This document shows, in pieces, positions 1-5,666 of a stretch of DNA of 6,008 bases. Every line of letters begins with the position of its first letter. The stretch's first letter is position 1. The notes below the pieces were generated by a model. It had not been told where the DNA came from. It ran no database searches and was given only the letters and a program-made list of their open reading frames with translations. A program made the position numbers and the translations under genes. This stretch comes from Butyrivibrio sp. (GTDB taxonomy: Bacteria; Bacillota_A; Clostridia; Lachnospirales; Lachnospiraceae): contig JAILOW010000030.1 of NCBI GenBank assembly GCA_024690635.1, forward strand, positions 1 through 6,008, given 5' to 3'.

Positions 1-1
1 C

Positions 2-790
2 AACATGCTGGCTTCTTTCAGCGAAGCTCAGATCGTCGGAAAGATCTTTGTCATTTCGGACAAGGAGCCGGAAGAGCGGTCTGTAAACAAGCTGGACGGA
101 GCGGACGGAATACTCAAAAAGCTTGGAAGCGGATATCTTAAGGCTTCAAGCCAGGCAGGAAACATCAAAACCTCTGTTATAGACGTTGCAAGCATATGCG
201 GTGGCTGCGGCAAGACCAGGGTAGCGATCGGGATTGCAAAAGCTCTCTGTGACATGAGGAAAAAAGTTCTTTATATAGATGCGGAAAATATCCAGAATTT
301 CTATGAGATCCTGGAGCCTGATAATGCAGAAGGCAGAAAGTATATTGAGGGAGCTCAGGCAAATGAGCTTCTGACACCGGATAGCTGCAGGCTTTCGGAT
401 ATAGATGAAAAAATAGTAAAAGATAAGTTTGATTATCTTGCGCCCTTAAAGGGAAGCCTTATGAGATATCAGCTTTGCGCAGATATGCTGGTCACACTGG
501 CAGAGACGGCGGCGGCTGAAAATGTTTACGACTACATCGTTCTTGAACACGGAACGGGCTACGATGCAAGGTTTCTTGAGAGGCTTAACAGGGCGGAAAA
601 AATCGTTCTTTGCAAAAGCGCGGGATCCGGCTTTACGGCAAGGTGCGAGAACTTTTTATCTGATATAAGACAGTTTGAAGGCCAGATGGTTATTGCAGAG
701 GCTGCAGAAGAGCCGGAGGATGCCGTGGTACTTGGGATTCCGGTGATACCCGGCGGCAGTTACAGGAAAATTGCGGAAGCAATCATGTGA
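2..790 (+). CDS. MinD/CpaE (TadZ)-like P-loop ATPase, 5' partial
   Basis: The frame is open to the left edge, so the true start probably lies upstream; residues here count from the ATG at 5. Residues about 13-45 (IFVISDK, then a GADGILKKL helix) look like the end of a receiver-like domain, as precedes the ATPase in CpaE/TadZ proteins. The P-loop is CGGCGKT (65-71), followed by VLYIDAEN (88-95, Walker A' position) and YDYIVLEHGTG (175-185, switch II position). Family members are ATP-dependent positioning proteins at the membrane or cell pole. Two family residues differ: the signature lysine of the deviant Walker A (KGGxGKT) is Cys65, and the switch II acid is Glu181 rather than Asp. It lies 29 nt before a YukD-like gene in an apparent operon, which suggests placement or assembly of a membrane machine (inference). 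The fold is fairly sure; the role is not. Confidence 0.75.
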   Translation, partial: NMLASFSEAQIVGKIFVISDKEPEERSVNKLDGADGILKKLGSGYLKASSQAGNIKTSVIDVASICGGCGKTRVAIGIAKALCDMRKKVLYIDAENIQNFYEILEPDNAEGRKYIEGAQANELLTPDSCRLSDIDEKIVKDKFDYLAPLKGSLMRYQLCADMLVTLAETAAAENVYDYIVLEHGTGYDARFLERLNRAEKIVLCKSAGSGFTARCENFLSDIRQFEGQMVIAEAAEEPEDAVVLGIPVIPGGSYRKIAEAIM

Positions 791-819
791 GAAGTTAACG
801 GCAAGCGGAGCTTAAGGCG

Positions 820-1068
820 ATGGATGATAAAGTGATCGTAATGCTTAAGAGAAATGAAAATGACAAGGGGATAGATGTGGAGCTGCCCACAAACATCACA
901 GCGGGTGAGCTGATCTACGGTCTCAATCAGGGACTTTCCCTTGGGCTTAATATGAACAATCCCGACGATTGTTGTATCAGGATGGAAAACCCCGTGGCAT
1001 TTTTAAGAGGGGATACCACCCTGGAAGAATTCGGGATCCGCAACGGATCCACCATTTATCTGGAGTAA
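820..1068 (+). CDS. YukD/EsaB-like ubiquitin-fold protein (type VII secretion accessory)
   Basis: This is a small protein of 82 residues, matching the roughly 80-residue YukD/EsaB family. It has the ubiquitin-like pattern: a first strand (VIVMLKR), a second strand (IDVELPTNIT) leading into a helix (AGELIYGLNQGL), a middle strand (CCIRMENP), then an L..FGIRNGSTIYL ending typical of ubiquitin-fold proteins. There is no C-terminal diglycine (it ends YLE), so protein conjugation is unlikely. YukD in Bacillus and EsaB in Staphylococcus are cytosolic accessory proteins of type VII (ESX/Yuk) secretion. GGAG at 807-810 lies 9 nt before the ATG and supports this start; the ATG at 824 is in another frame. 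It sits between the ATPase and phosphatase genes. It is the main clue that the operon serves a type VII-like system, although ubiquitin-fold proteins can have other partners. Confidence 0.78.
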   Translation: MDDKVIVMLKRNENDKGIDVELPTNITAGELIYGLNQGLSLGLNMNNPDDCCIRMENPVAFLRGDTTLEEFGIRNGSTIYLE

Positions 1069-1077
1069 TTTTTTTTC

Positions 1078-1893
1078 ATGGAATACAAGGTTAGTATCGC
1101 CACCGATAAAGGAACGGTAAAAGAAGTGAATCAGGATTCCACCATGGTCAAGGTGGCAAGCTCGGACAAGATCGGCAGGATAGTCATGGGCGTTCTTTGC
1201 GACGGCATGGGTGGTCTTTCCCACGGCGAAGTGGCCAGTGCCATGATGGTGGAGAGGCTGGAGACATGGTTTTCGGACGAGCTGCCTTCTGTTCTTGGAA
1301 GGATCAATGTCACGGAAAGGCTTGATGAGACAGATCAGAAAACAGACCTCATTGCAGACATCAGGCGTGAATGGATGGCTATTGCCGCCAGGATGAACAA
1401 CGAGATACTGCAGTACGGATACAGAAGCGGAGCGCCTCTTGGAACTACTGCAGTTTGTTTTCTCATGATCGGGCAGGAATTCATCGTAATGAACATCGGT
1501 GATTCCAGGGCCTACATGATAACAGATGATGCGGTGCAGCTTCTGACCCATGACCAGAGCGTTGTTCAGGACATGATGGACAGAGGACTTATGACCAGGG
1601 AAGAGGCTGAAATTAGCCCACAAAGGAGCGTTCTTTTGCAGTGCATCGGAGCCTCAGGTTCGGTGGTTCCTCAGTTTGTAAGAGGATATATTGCGGAGAA
1701 CACATCGATACTTCTTTGCTCCGACGGCTTCTGGCGAAAGCTGGAAAGCAGGGAGCTGGAGGCATTTTTATCTCCTTCAAGGTGCCCTGATGAAGAGGAC
1801 ATGAAGAGGGAGCTTGGAAGACTTGTGGGAATGGTCAAAGAGCGCGAAGAGACCGACAATATCTCGGCGGTTTTGATAAAGTGCATGCTTTGA
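1078..1893 (+). CDS. PP2C-family Ser/Thr protein phosphatase
   Basis: At 271 residues this is a complete, single-domain, metal-dependent PP2C (PPM) phosphatase of the PrpC/Stp type. The motifs are in order: NQD (18-20), CDGMGG (41-46), GTT (122-124), GDSRAY (141-146), LTHDQS (156-161), CSDGFW (214-219) and TDNIS (259-263). The acidic metal-binding positions Asp42, Asp216 and Asp260 are all present, so it should be active. No signal peptide or membrane segment is visible, so it should act in the cytosol, removing phosphate from Ser/Thr, most likely on substrates of the kinase encoded next. A PP2C gene directly before a Hanks-type kinase gene is the classic Firmicutes pairing. Its ATG follows the yukD-like stop by 9 nt, eight of them T; the only Shine-Dalgarno-like site is GGAG at 1062-1065, a long 12 nt upstream. 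Translation may therefore depend on the preceding gene. Confidence 0.93.
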   Translation: MEYKVSIATDKGTVKEVNQDSTMVKVASSDKIGRIVMGVLCDGMGGLSHGEVASAMMVERLETWFSDELPSVLGRINVTERLDETDQKTDLIADIRREWMAIAARMNNEILQYGYRSGAPLGTTAVCFLMIGQEFIVMNIGDSRAYMITDDAVQLLTHDQSVVQDMMDRGLMTREEAEISPQRSVLLQCIGASGSVVPQFVRGYIAENTSILLCSDGFWRKLESRELEAFLSPSRCPDEEDMKRELGRLVGMVKEREETDNISAVLIKCML

Positions 1894-1924
1894 GCATTAT
1901 CATATATTTCGGTAAGGTTTTTAT

Positions 1925-3619
1925 ATGTTAGAGATCGGCAGTATAGTAGGCGGAAAATATAAAGTTCTTAATATGATCGGACAGGGCGGAATGAGCACTG
2001 TCTATCTTGCGATGAATGAGCGTGCCAACAAGCAGTGGGCCATTAAAGAGGTCAGAAAGGATGCGGTTGCTGACTTTCGGGTTGTGAGGCAGAGCCTTCT
2101 CACGGAGACGGATCTTTTAAAAGAACTGTCCCATCCCTATCTTCCCAGCATAGTGGACGTTATAGATGAGGAAGGAAGATTTCTCATCGTTATGGATTAC
2201 ATAGAAGGTAACACTCTTGAAAAGGCTCTTAACCTCATTGGGCCTCAGCCTCAGGAGTACGTTATCGAGTGGGGCATACAGCTTTGTGATGTGCTTGAAT
2301 ATCTGCACACCAGAAAGCCTTCAATCATCTACAGGGATCTTAAGCCCGGAAATATCATGCTCCGTCCGGACGGAACCATTACACTTATTGATTTTGGTAC
2401 CGCCAGGGAATACAAGGAAAGCAATTCCTCGGACACGTCCTATCTTGGAACAAGGGGCTACGCTGCTCCCGAGCAGTTCGGCGGAATGGGGCAGACTGAC
2501 GCAAGGACGGATATTTACTGCCTTGGAGCGACTCTTTATCATCTGGTCACAGGTCACAACCCCAGTGAACCTCCCTATGAGTTCTATCCCATCAGGTACT
2601 GGAATCAGCAGCTTTCGCCGGGACTTGAGTACATAATAAACAAATGCGTTCAGAATAACCCTGAGGACAGGTATTCTTCCTGCGCCGAGGTGATGTATGA
2701 CCTGCAAAATTACAAGGAACTGGACAAGGGCTATAAAAAAGAAGCCAAAGCGGGAGTTACGGTATTCTTTCTTGTGGCTGCGGCAGCTCTTGTATTTGCC
2801 CTTCTGGCAGCAGGCTTTAGGACAAAAGCGGTTGCTCTTGAAAGGGAAAACTACGAGCGCTACATGATAGAAGCCAAGGGCACGACAGATCAGCTTACGG
2901 CTGCAGAGATGTATGCCGGGGCAATTGAGATGGAGCCTGAAAATCCGGAGGCTTATCTTGAGCTTTTGGACAATCTTCTTTTGGTAGATGACAACTATTC
3001 TCCGGAGGAGGATCAGCTGGTTCGGCAGATCCTCATATCTTCCGTGGGTACTTCCACCGTTGAAAAAAGGCTCTCCTCCAACAAGGCGGGCTATGCCATG
3101 GTGGCATACAGACTTGGGATAGCGTATTTTTACTGCTACGACGGAGAGGGAAACAAGCAGATGTCCTCCAAGTGGTTTCAGATAGCCGCCGATGCGGGAA
3201 CTTTGGCTGAGGGGCAGCAGCTTCGTGCGGAAAAGCTTGGAAAGATTGCCCAGTATTACAGCGCAATAGGAACAGAGTCAAAGAGCGGAGACAAGATCAT
3301 TACCTACAGGCAGTTTTGGGACGATCTTGTTGCCACTGCGGAAGGCAATATAGCAGAGGCAGACAACGCGGTCACAGCACTTGTGATCTACAAAGAGATC
3401 GCCAATCAGGTGTATTCCAATTCGGGAAAACTCCTGAAGGCGGGGGTAACCTCTGATGAGATGGACAAGGAGATGAAAGCGATCCTTGGACACATAGACA
3501 GTGATATCATGCAGGACCCCGATATCACGGAAAACACCAAGACACTGGCAGCAGACGCTGTAAAGTCCTTTGAGATGGCAAAGGCAGCTCTGGATACGGC
3601 AGTGGGAGCAGGAGGCTGA
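1925..3619 (+). CDS. Membrane Ser/Thr protein kinase (Hanks type) with helical extracytoplasmic domain
   Basis: This 564-residue protein has a cytosolic kinase domain (about 11-265), one membrane helix (about 277-297) and a helical extracytoplasmic region (about 299-564). Kinase motifs are intact: glycine loop IGQGGMSTVY (18-27), Lys41 in WAIKE, probable helix-C Glu61, YRDLKPGN (136-143) with catalytic Asp138 and Asn143, DFG (156-158), GTRGYAAPE (175-183) and Asp196 in RTDIYCLG. Tyr replaces the usual His of HRD, a change also seen in active kinases such as PKA. The outer part has no PASTA repeats; residues about 325-352 (AAEMYAGAIEMEPENPEAYLELLDNLL) look like a TPR and the rest is predicted helical. 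AAGG (1914-1917) is 7 nt from the ATG. With the upstream phosphatase it forms a reversible phosphorylation pair. Its layout also resembles the type VII protein EssB/YukC, which has a pseudokinase fold, one membrane helix and a helical outer domain. Confidence 0.92.
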   Translation: MLEIGSIVGGKYKVLNMIGQGGMSTVYLAMNERANKQWAIKEVRKDAVADFRVVRQSLLTETDLLKELSHPYLPSIVDVIDEEGRFLIVMDYIEGNTLEKALNLIGPQPQEYVIEWGIQLCDVLEYLHTRKPSIIYRDLKPGNIMLRPDGTITLIDFGTAREYKESNSSDTSYLGTRGYAAPEQFGGMGQTDARTDIYCLGATLYHLVTGHNPSEPPYEFYPIRYWNQQLSPGLEYIINKCVQNNPEDRYSSCAEVMYDLQNYKELDKGYKKEAKAGVTVFFLVAAAALVFALLAAGFRTKAVALERENYERYMIEAKGTTDQLTAAEMYAGAIEMEPENPEAYLELLDNLLLVDDNYSPEEDQLVRQILISSVGTSTVEKRLSSNKAGYAMVAYRLGIAYFYCYDGEGNKQMSSKWFQIAADAGTLAEGQQLRAEKLGKIAQYYSAIGTESKSGDKIITYRQFWDDLVATAEGNIAEADNAVTALVIYKEIANQVYSNSGKLLKAGVTSDEMDKEMKAILGHIDSDIMQDPDITENTKTLAADAVKSFEMAKAALDTAVGAGG

Positions 3620-3623
3620 CAAA

Positions 3624-4055
3624 ATGGACAGTATCGGAAATTATAATATTCTGGCCCTGGTGTCACTTGTCATAAGTCTCCTTCTTTTGACAATGGCCGT
3701 GGTCATGTGGTTCAAGCTGGATATCAGGCATTATCTGGCGGTGCTCACAGGCTCCGAAGCAAAACGGAGTATAGACAAGATAAAGAAGGATGCGGAATCG
3801 GGAGCCGTTCAGGCAGACAGGTCAAGACGCAGAAACAAGGCGGTGATCTCTTGGAACACCTCGGAAGGGCTTATGGAAAAGCGCGGGGATGCTAATGCAA
3901 CGGTGGTCCTTGGTACGGCAGGAAGTGCGACGGACTATGCAACCGTGGTACTTGGACAGATAAATGAAAAGACTTCTGAAGCTTCCGCAGACGGCAGCTT
4001 CATACTTGAAAAAGAGATAGTAAATAAGGAAACGGATCTGAAGGCGTGGCACTGA
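3624..4055 (+). CDS. Small single-pass membrane protein with tandem ATVVLG motifs; candidate phosphorylation substrate
   Basis: The ATG at 3624 is preferred over an in-frame ATG at 3570 because GGAGG (3611-3615) lies 8 nt before it and the longer form would overlap the kinase gene. The product has 143 residues. A hydrophobic helix at about 9-30 is followed by a basic stretch (RSRRRNK, 66-72), which places the long C-terminal part in the cytosol. That tail is polar and probably disordered and contains ATVVLG twice (92-97 and 106-111). Thr93 and Thr107 would be natural phospho-acceptors for the adjacent kinase and possible FHA-binding sites (inference). From memory, small Lachnospiraceae proteins with an N-terminal helix, an LTG..AKRSI-like segment, TTVL-type motifs and an F.IE.EI...T ending occur near such kinases; SFILEKEIVNKET (125-137) fits this loosely. 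No function is established. A 4-nt gap to the kinase gene implies co-expression. Confidence 0.72.
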   Translation: MDSIGNYNILALVSLVISLLLLTMAVVMWFKLDIRHYLAVLTGSEAKRSIDKIKKDAESGAVQADRSRRRNKAVISWNTSEGLMEKRGDANATVVLGTAGSATDYATVVLGQINEKTSEASADGSFILEKEIVNKETDLKAWH

Positions 4056-4069
4056 AAGTGCCACGCCTT
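4041..4069 (+). terminator. Hairpin terminator overlapping the stop codon of the small membrane protein gene
   Basis: AAGGCGTGGCACT (4041-4053) pairs perfectly with AGTGCCACGCCTT (4057-4069), giving a 13-bp GC-rich stem with a 3-nt GAA loop. A T-containing but imperfect tail (CTGTGCTTCTT, 4070-4080) follows. The TGA stop begins with the last base of the left arm and continues into the loop, so the left arm encodes the final residues of the protein. The stem is strong; the weak U-tract lowers certainty about intrinsic termination. It fits the boundary between the phosphorylation operon and the mannitol operon. Confidence 0.78.
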
Positions 4070-4086
4070 CTGTGCTTCTTAAGAAC

Positions 4087-4109
4087 TTGTCACTTTCTCA
4101 TGATGACAA
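4087..4109. promoter_or_regulatory. Candidate MtlR operator (inverted repeat upstream of mtlA)
   Basis: TTGTCA (4087-4092) and TGACAA (4104-4109) form a perfect 6-bp inverted repeat separated by 11 nt. The half-sites match the MtlR operator reported for Bacillus, which from memory is TTGNCACA, four bases, TGTGNCAA. The spacing here is 3 nt longer than that consensus. The left half extends to TTGTCAC. It lies just upstream of the likely mtlA promoter, at about -75 to -53 from a predicted start near 4162, a suitable place for an activator. An mtlR gene is present downstream. The assignment is by motif resemblance only. Confidence 0.5.
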
Positions 4110-4126
4110 ACCTAAATATGTATCAA

Positions 4127-4155
4127 TTGATTAATAGAAATGGAACAAATACAAT
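4127..4155 (+). promoter_or_regulatory. Putative sigma-A promoter of mtlA
   Basis: TTGATT (4127-4132, 4 of 6 matches to the -35 consensus) and TACAAT (4150-4155, 5 of 6 matches to the -10) are separated by an ideal 17 nt. Transcription would start near 4162 and give a leader of about 87 nt. A weak -35 suits an activator-dependent promoter. An alternative is TTCAAA (4159-4164), 16 nt, TATAAA (4181-4186), which would place the inverted repeat farther upstream. The region is AT-rich, so chance matches are possible. Confidence 0.45.
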
Positions 4156-4233
4156 TAATTCAAATCTATGAATGCATTCCTATAAACAGATGGTTCCTGC
4201 AGACGTGTAGGGGCAAAAACAACAATAATGGTT

Positions 4234-4241
4234 GGAAGGGG
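4234..4241 (+). promoter_or_regulatory. Ribosome binding site that decides the mtlA start
   Basis: GGAAGGGG (4234-4241) lies 7 nt before the ATG at 4249. An in-frame ATG at 4228 lies upstream of this site and has no comparable site before it. The protein starting at 4249 (MKEKIQSFGRFLSG) aligns with the known amphipathic N-terminus of MtlA, so 4249 is chosen. Confidence 0.8.
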
Positions 4242-4248
4242 AATCCTT

Positions 4249-5652
4249 ATGAAAGAAAAGATTCAAAGCTTTGGCCGATTCCTTAGCGGAATGGTCATGC
4301 CAAACATCGGAGCATTTATTGCCTGGGGTCTTTTGACAGCACTCTTTATCGACACCGGCTGGCTCCCTAATGCACAACTCAGTTCAATAGTAAGCCCCAT
4401 GCTCACATACGTACTTCCTATTCTTATAGCTTATCAGGGCGGTAAGATGGTAGGCGGACCCAGGGGAGCAGTTATGGGTGCCATCATGACCATCGGTGTT
4501 ATCTGCGGAACAGAATACACAATGTTCATGGGCGCAATGATAGCCGGACCTCTTGCAGGATGGGTTATCAAGAAATTCGACAAGGCCGTAGAAGGAAAGA
4601 TCCCTTCAGGCTTTGAGATGCTTGTAAATAACTTCTCAGTTGGTATCTTCGGTCTTATACTCGCCATCATCGGTTACTATGTGATCGGACCCTTCATGGG
4701 CGGCGTACTTGCAGTTCTTAACGCAGGTGTAGATGCACTTGTCAGCAACAACATTCTTCCTCTTGTATCTATCTTCGTTGAGCCTGCGAAAGTTCTTTTC
4801 CTTAACAATGCTATCAATCACGGTATCTTCACTCCTCTCGGAGCAGAGCAGGTTGCTTCTGCCGGCAAGTCAGTATTCTACATGATCGAGACAAATCCCG
4901 GCGCAGGTACCGGTGTACTTCTTGCTTACTGGCTCTTTGCCAAGGATAAGACCACCAGAGATTCCGCTCCCGGAGCACTTATCGTTCACCTCCTGGGCGG
5001 TATCCATGAGATCTATTTCCCTTATGTTCTCATGAATCCTCTTCTTCTCCTTGCAACTATCGGTGGTTCCGTTGCAGCAATGATCTTCAACACCCTCTTT
5101 AAGCTGGGTCTTGCAGGTCCTCCTTCACCCGGATCCATCATCGCATACGTTGGAATGGCTCCCAAGGGATCAACATTTATGGTACTTCTCTCTGCAGTAG
5201 TTGCAGCAGCAGTTTCATTTGTGATCGCAGCTCCCATCGTAAAGCTTTCAAACAGCAAGCAGTCTCTTGAGGACTCCGCTCAGCAGATGAAAGAGATGAA
5301 GGCTGAGGCCAAGGGCGTATCCGCAGATCAGGTTAAGACAGTTGCAGACAGCCTTGTAAACTCAGCTGTTACTGATATCAGACATATCGTATTTGCCTGC
5401 GATGCAGGAATGGGCTCATCAGCAATGGGTGCCACAGTACTTAGAAAGAAGCTTCATGAAGCAGGACGAAGCGACATTGATGTTAAGCATGCTTCTGTTT
5501 CCGAGATACCTTCCGAGGCGCAGATCGTTGTGTGCCATCAGGACCTCGTTGAGAGAGCAAAAAAGAGCGCTCCCAATGCAAGGATCATCACCATCAACAA
5601 CTTTATGTCAGCTCCCGAGTATGACAAGCTTGCCAATGAACTAAGAGTTTAA
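4249..5652 (+). CDS. mtlA: PTS mannitol-specific permease, EIICB component
   Basis: This 467-residue inner-membrane protein takes up mannitol and phosphorylates it to mannitol 1-phosphate. The N-terminus (FGRFLSGMVMPNIGAFIAWG) is diagnostic of MtlA. The membrane IIC domain (about 1-335) includes NNAINHGIFTPLG with His191 and the substrate-site motif GGIHEIYFPYVLMNP with Glu254. A charged linker (about 330-375) leads to the IIB domain (about 376-467), whose phosphocysteine motif FACDAGMGSSAMGA carries Cys384; by recollection this is the same number as in E. coli MtlA. The protein ends after IIB, with no fused IIA, unlike the roughly 637-residue E. coli enzyme, so a separate IIA protein (MtlF) must supply phosphate. 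Codons are more biased (many ATC, CTT, GCA) than in the upstream operon, consistent with high induced expression. It is followed 14 nt later by mtlR, the order known in Firmicutes mannitol operons. Confidence 0.96.
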   Translation: MKEKIQSFGRFLSGMVMPNIGAFIAWGLLTALFIDTGWLPNAQLSSIVSPMLTYVLPILIAYQGGKMVGGPRGAVMGAIMTIGVICGTEYTMFMGAMIAGPLAGWVIKKFDKAVEGKIPSGFEMLVNNFSVGIFGLILAIIGYYVIGPFMGGVLAVLNAGVDALVSNNILPLVSIFVEPAKVLFLNNAINHGIFTPLGAEQVASAGKSVFYMIETNPGAGTGVLLAYWLFAKDKTTRDSAPGALIVHLLGGIHEIYFPYVLMNPLLLLATIGGSVAAMIFNTLFKLGLAGPPSPGSIIAYVGMAPKGSTFMVLLSAVVAAAVSFVIAAPIVKLSNSKQSLEDSAQQMKEMKAEAKGVSADQVKTVADSLVNSAVTDIRHIVFACDAGMGSSAMGATVLRKKLHEAGRSDIDVKHASVSEIPSEAQIVVCHQDLVERAKKSAPNARIITINNFMSAPEYDKLANELRV

Positions 5653-5654
5653 TG

Positions 5655-5661
5655 TAAGGAG
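5655..5661 (+). promoter_or_regulatory. Ribosome binding site of mtlR
   Basis: TAAGGAG (5655-5661) lies 5 nt before the ATG at 5667, directly after the mtlA stop. It fixes the start of the truncated regulator gene and supports its co-transcription with mtlA. Confidence 0.8.
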
Positions 5662-5666
5662 ATCGT

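Noticed and set aside
1034..1050. GGATCCG-CAA-CGGATCC inverted repeat near the end of the yukD-like gene, with a T run further on
   Set aside because: The 7-bp stem is separated from the T run by 18 nt, which is too far for an intrinsic terminator, and it lies inside codons of a conserved protein ending. Attenuation between the genes is possible but unsupported.
1003..1623. 206-codon open frame on the minus strand opposite the PP2C gene
   Set aside because: It lies wholly within a strongly supported phosphatase gene, its translation has no recognisable domain, and no ribosome site or operon context supports it.
2217..2636. 139-codon plus-strand frame inside the kinase gene
   Set aside because: It runs across the conserved kinase motifs in another frame; its product resembles no family and it has no start signals.
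3570..3623. Upstream in-frame ATG for the small membrane protein, adding 18 residues
   Set aside because: It overlaps the kinase gene and puts a basic, low-quality segment before the membrane helix; GGAGG 8 nt before the ATG at 3624 favours the shorter form.
4119..4172. 17-codon frame starting at ATG 4119 in the intergenic region
   Set aside because: No ribosome binding site precedes it, it overlaps the likely promoter, and the peptide is low-complexity AT-rich translation.
4228..4248. Upstream in-frame ATG for mtlA, adding 7 residues
   Set aside because: The clear ribosome site at 4234-4241 lies downstream of it, and the family N-terminus begins at the ATG at 4249.
4056..4248. Possible riboswitch or structured leader before mtlA
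   Set aside because: The predicted leader is short and AT-rich. Beyond a 5-bp GGAAC/GTTCC pairing about 50 nt apart and a short palindrome, no known aptamer pattern is visible.
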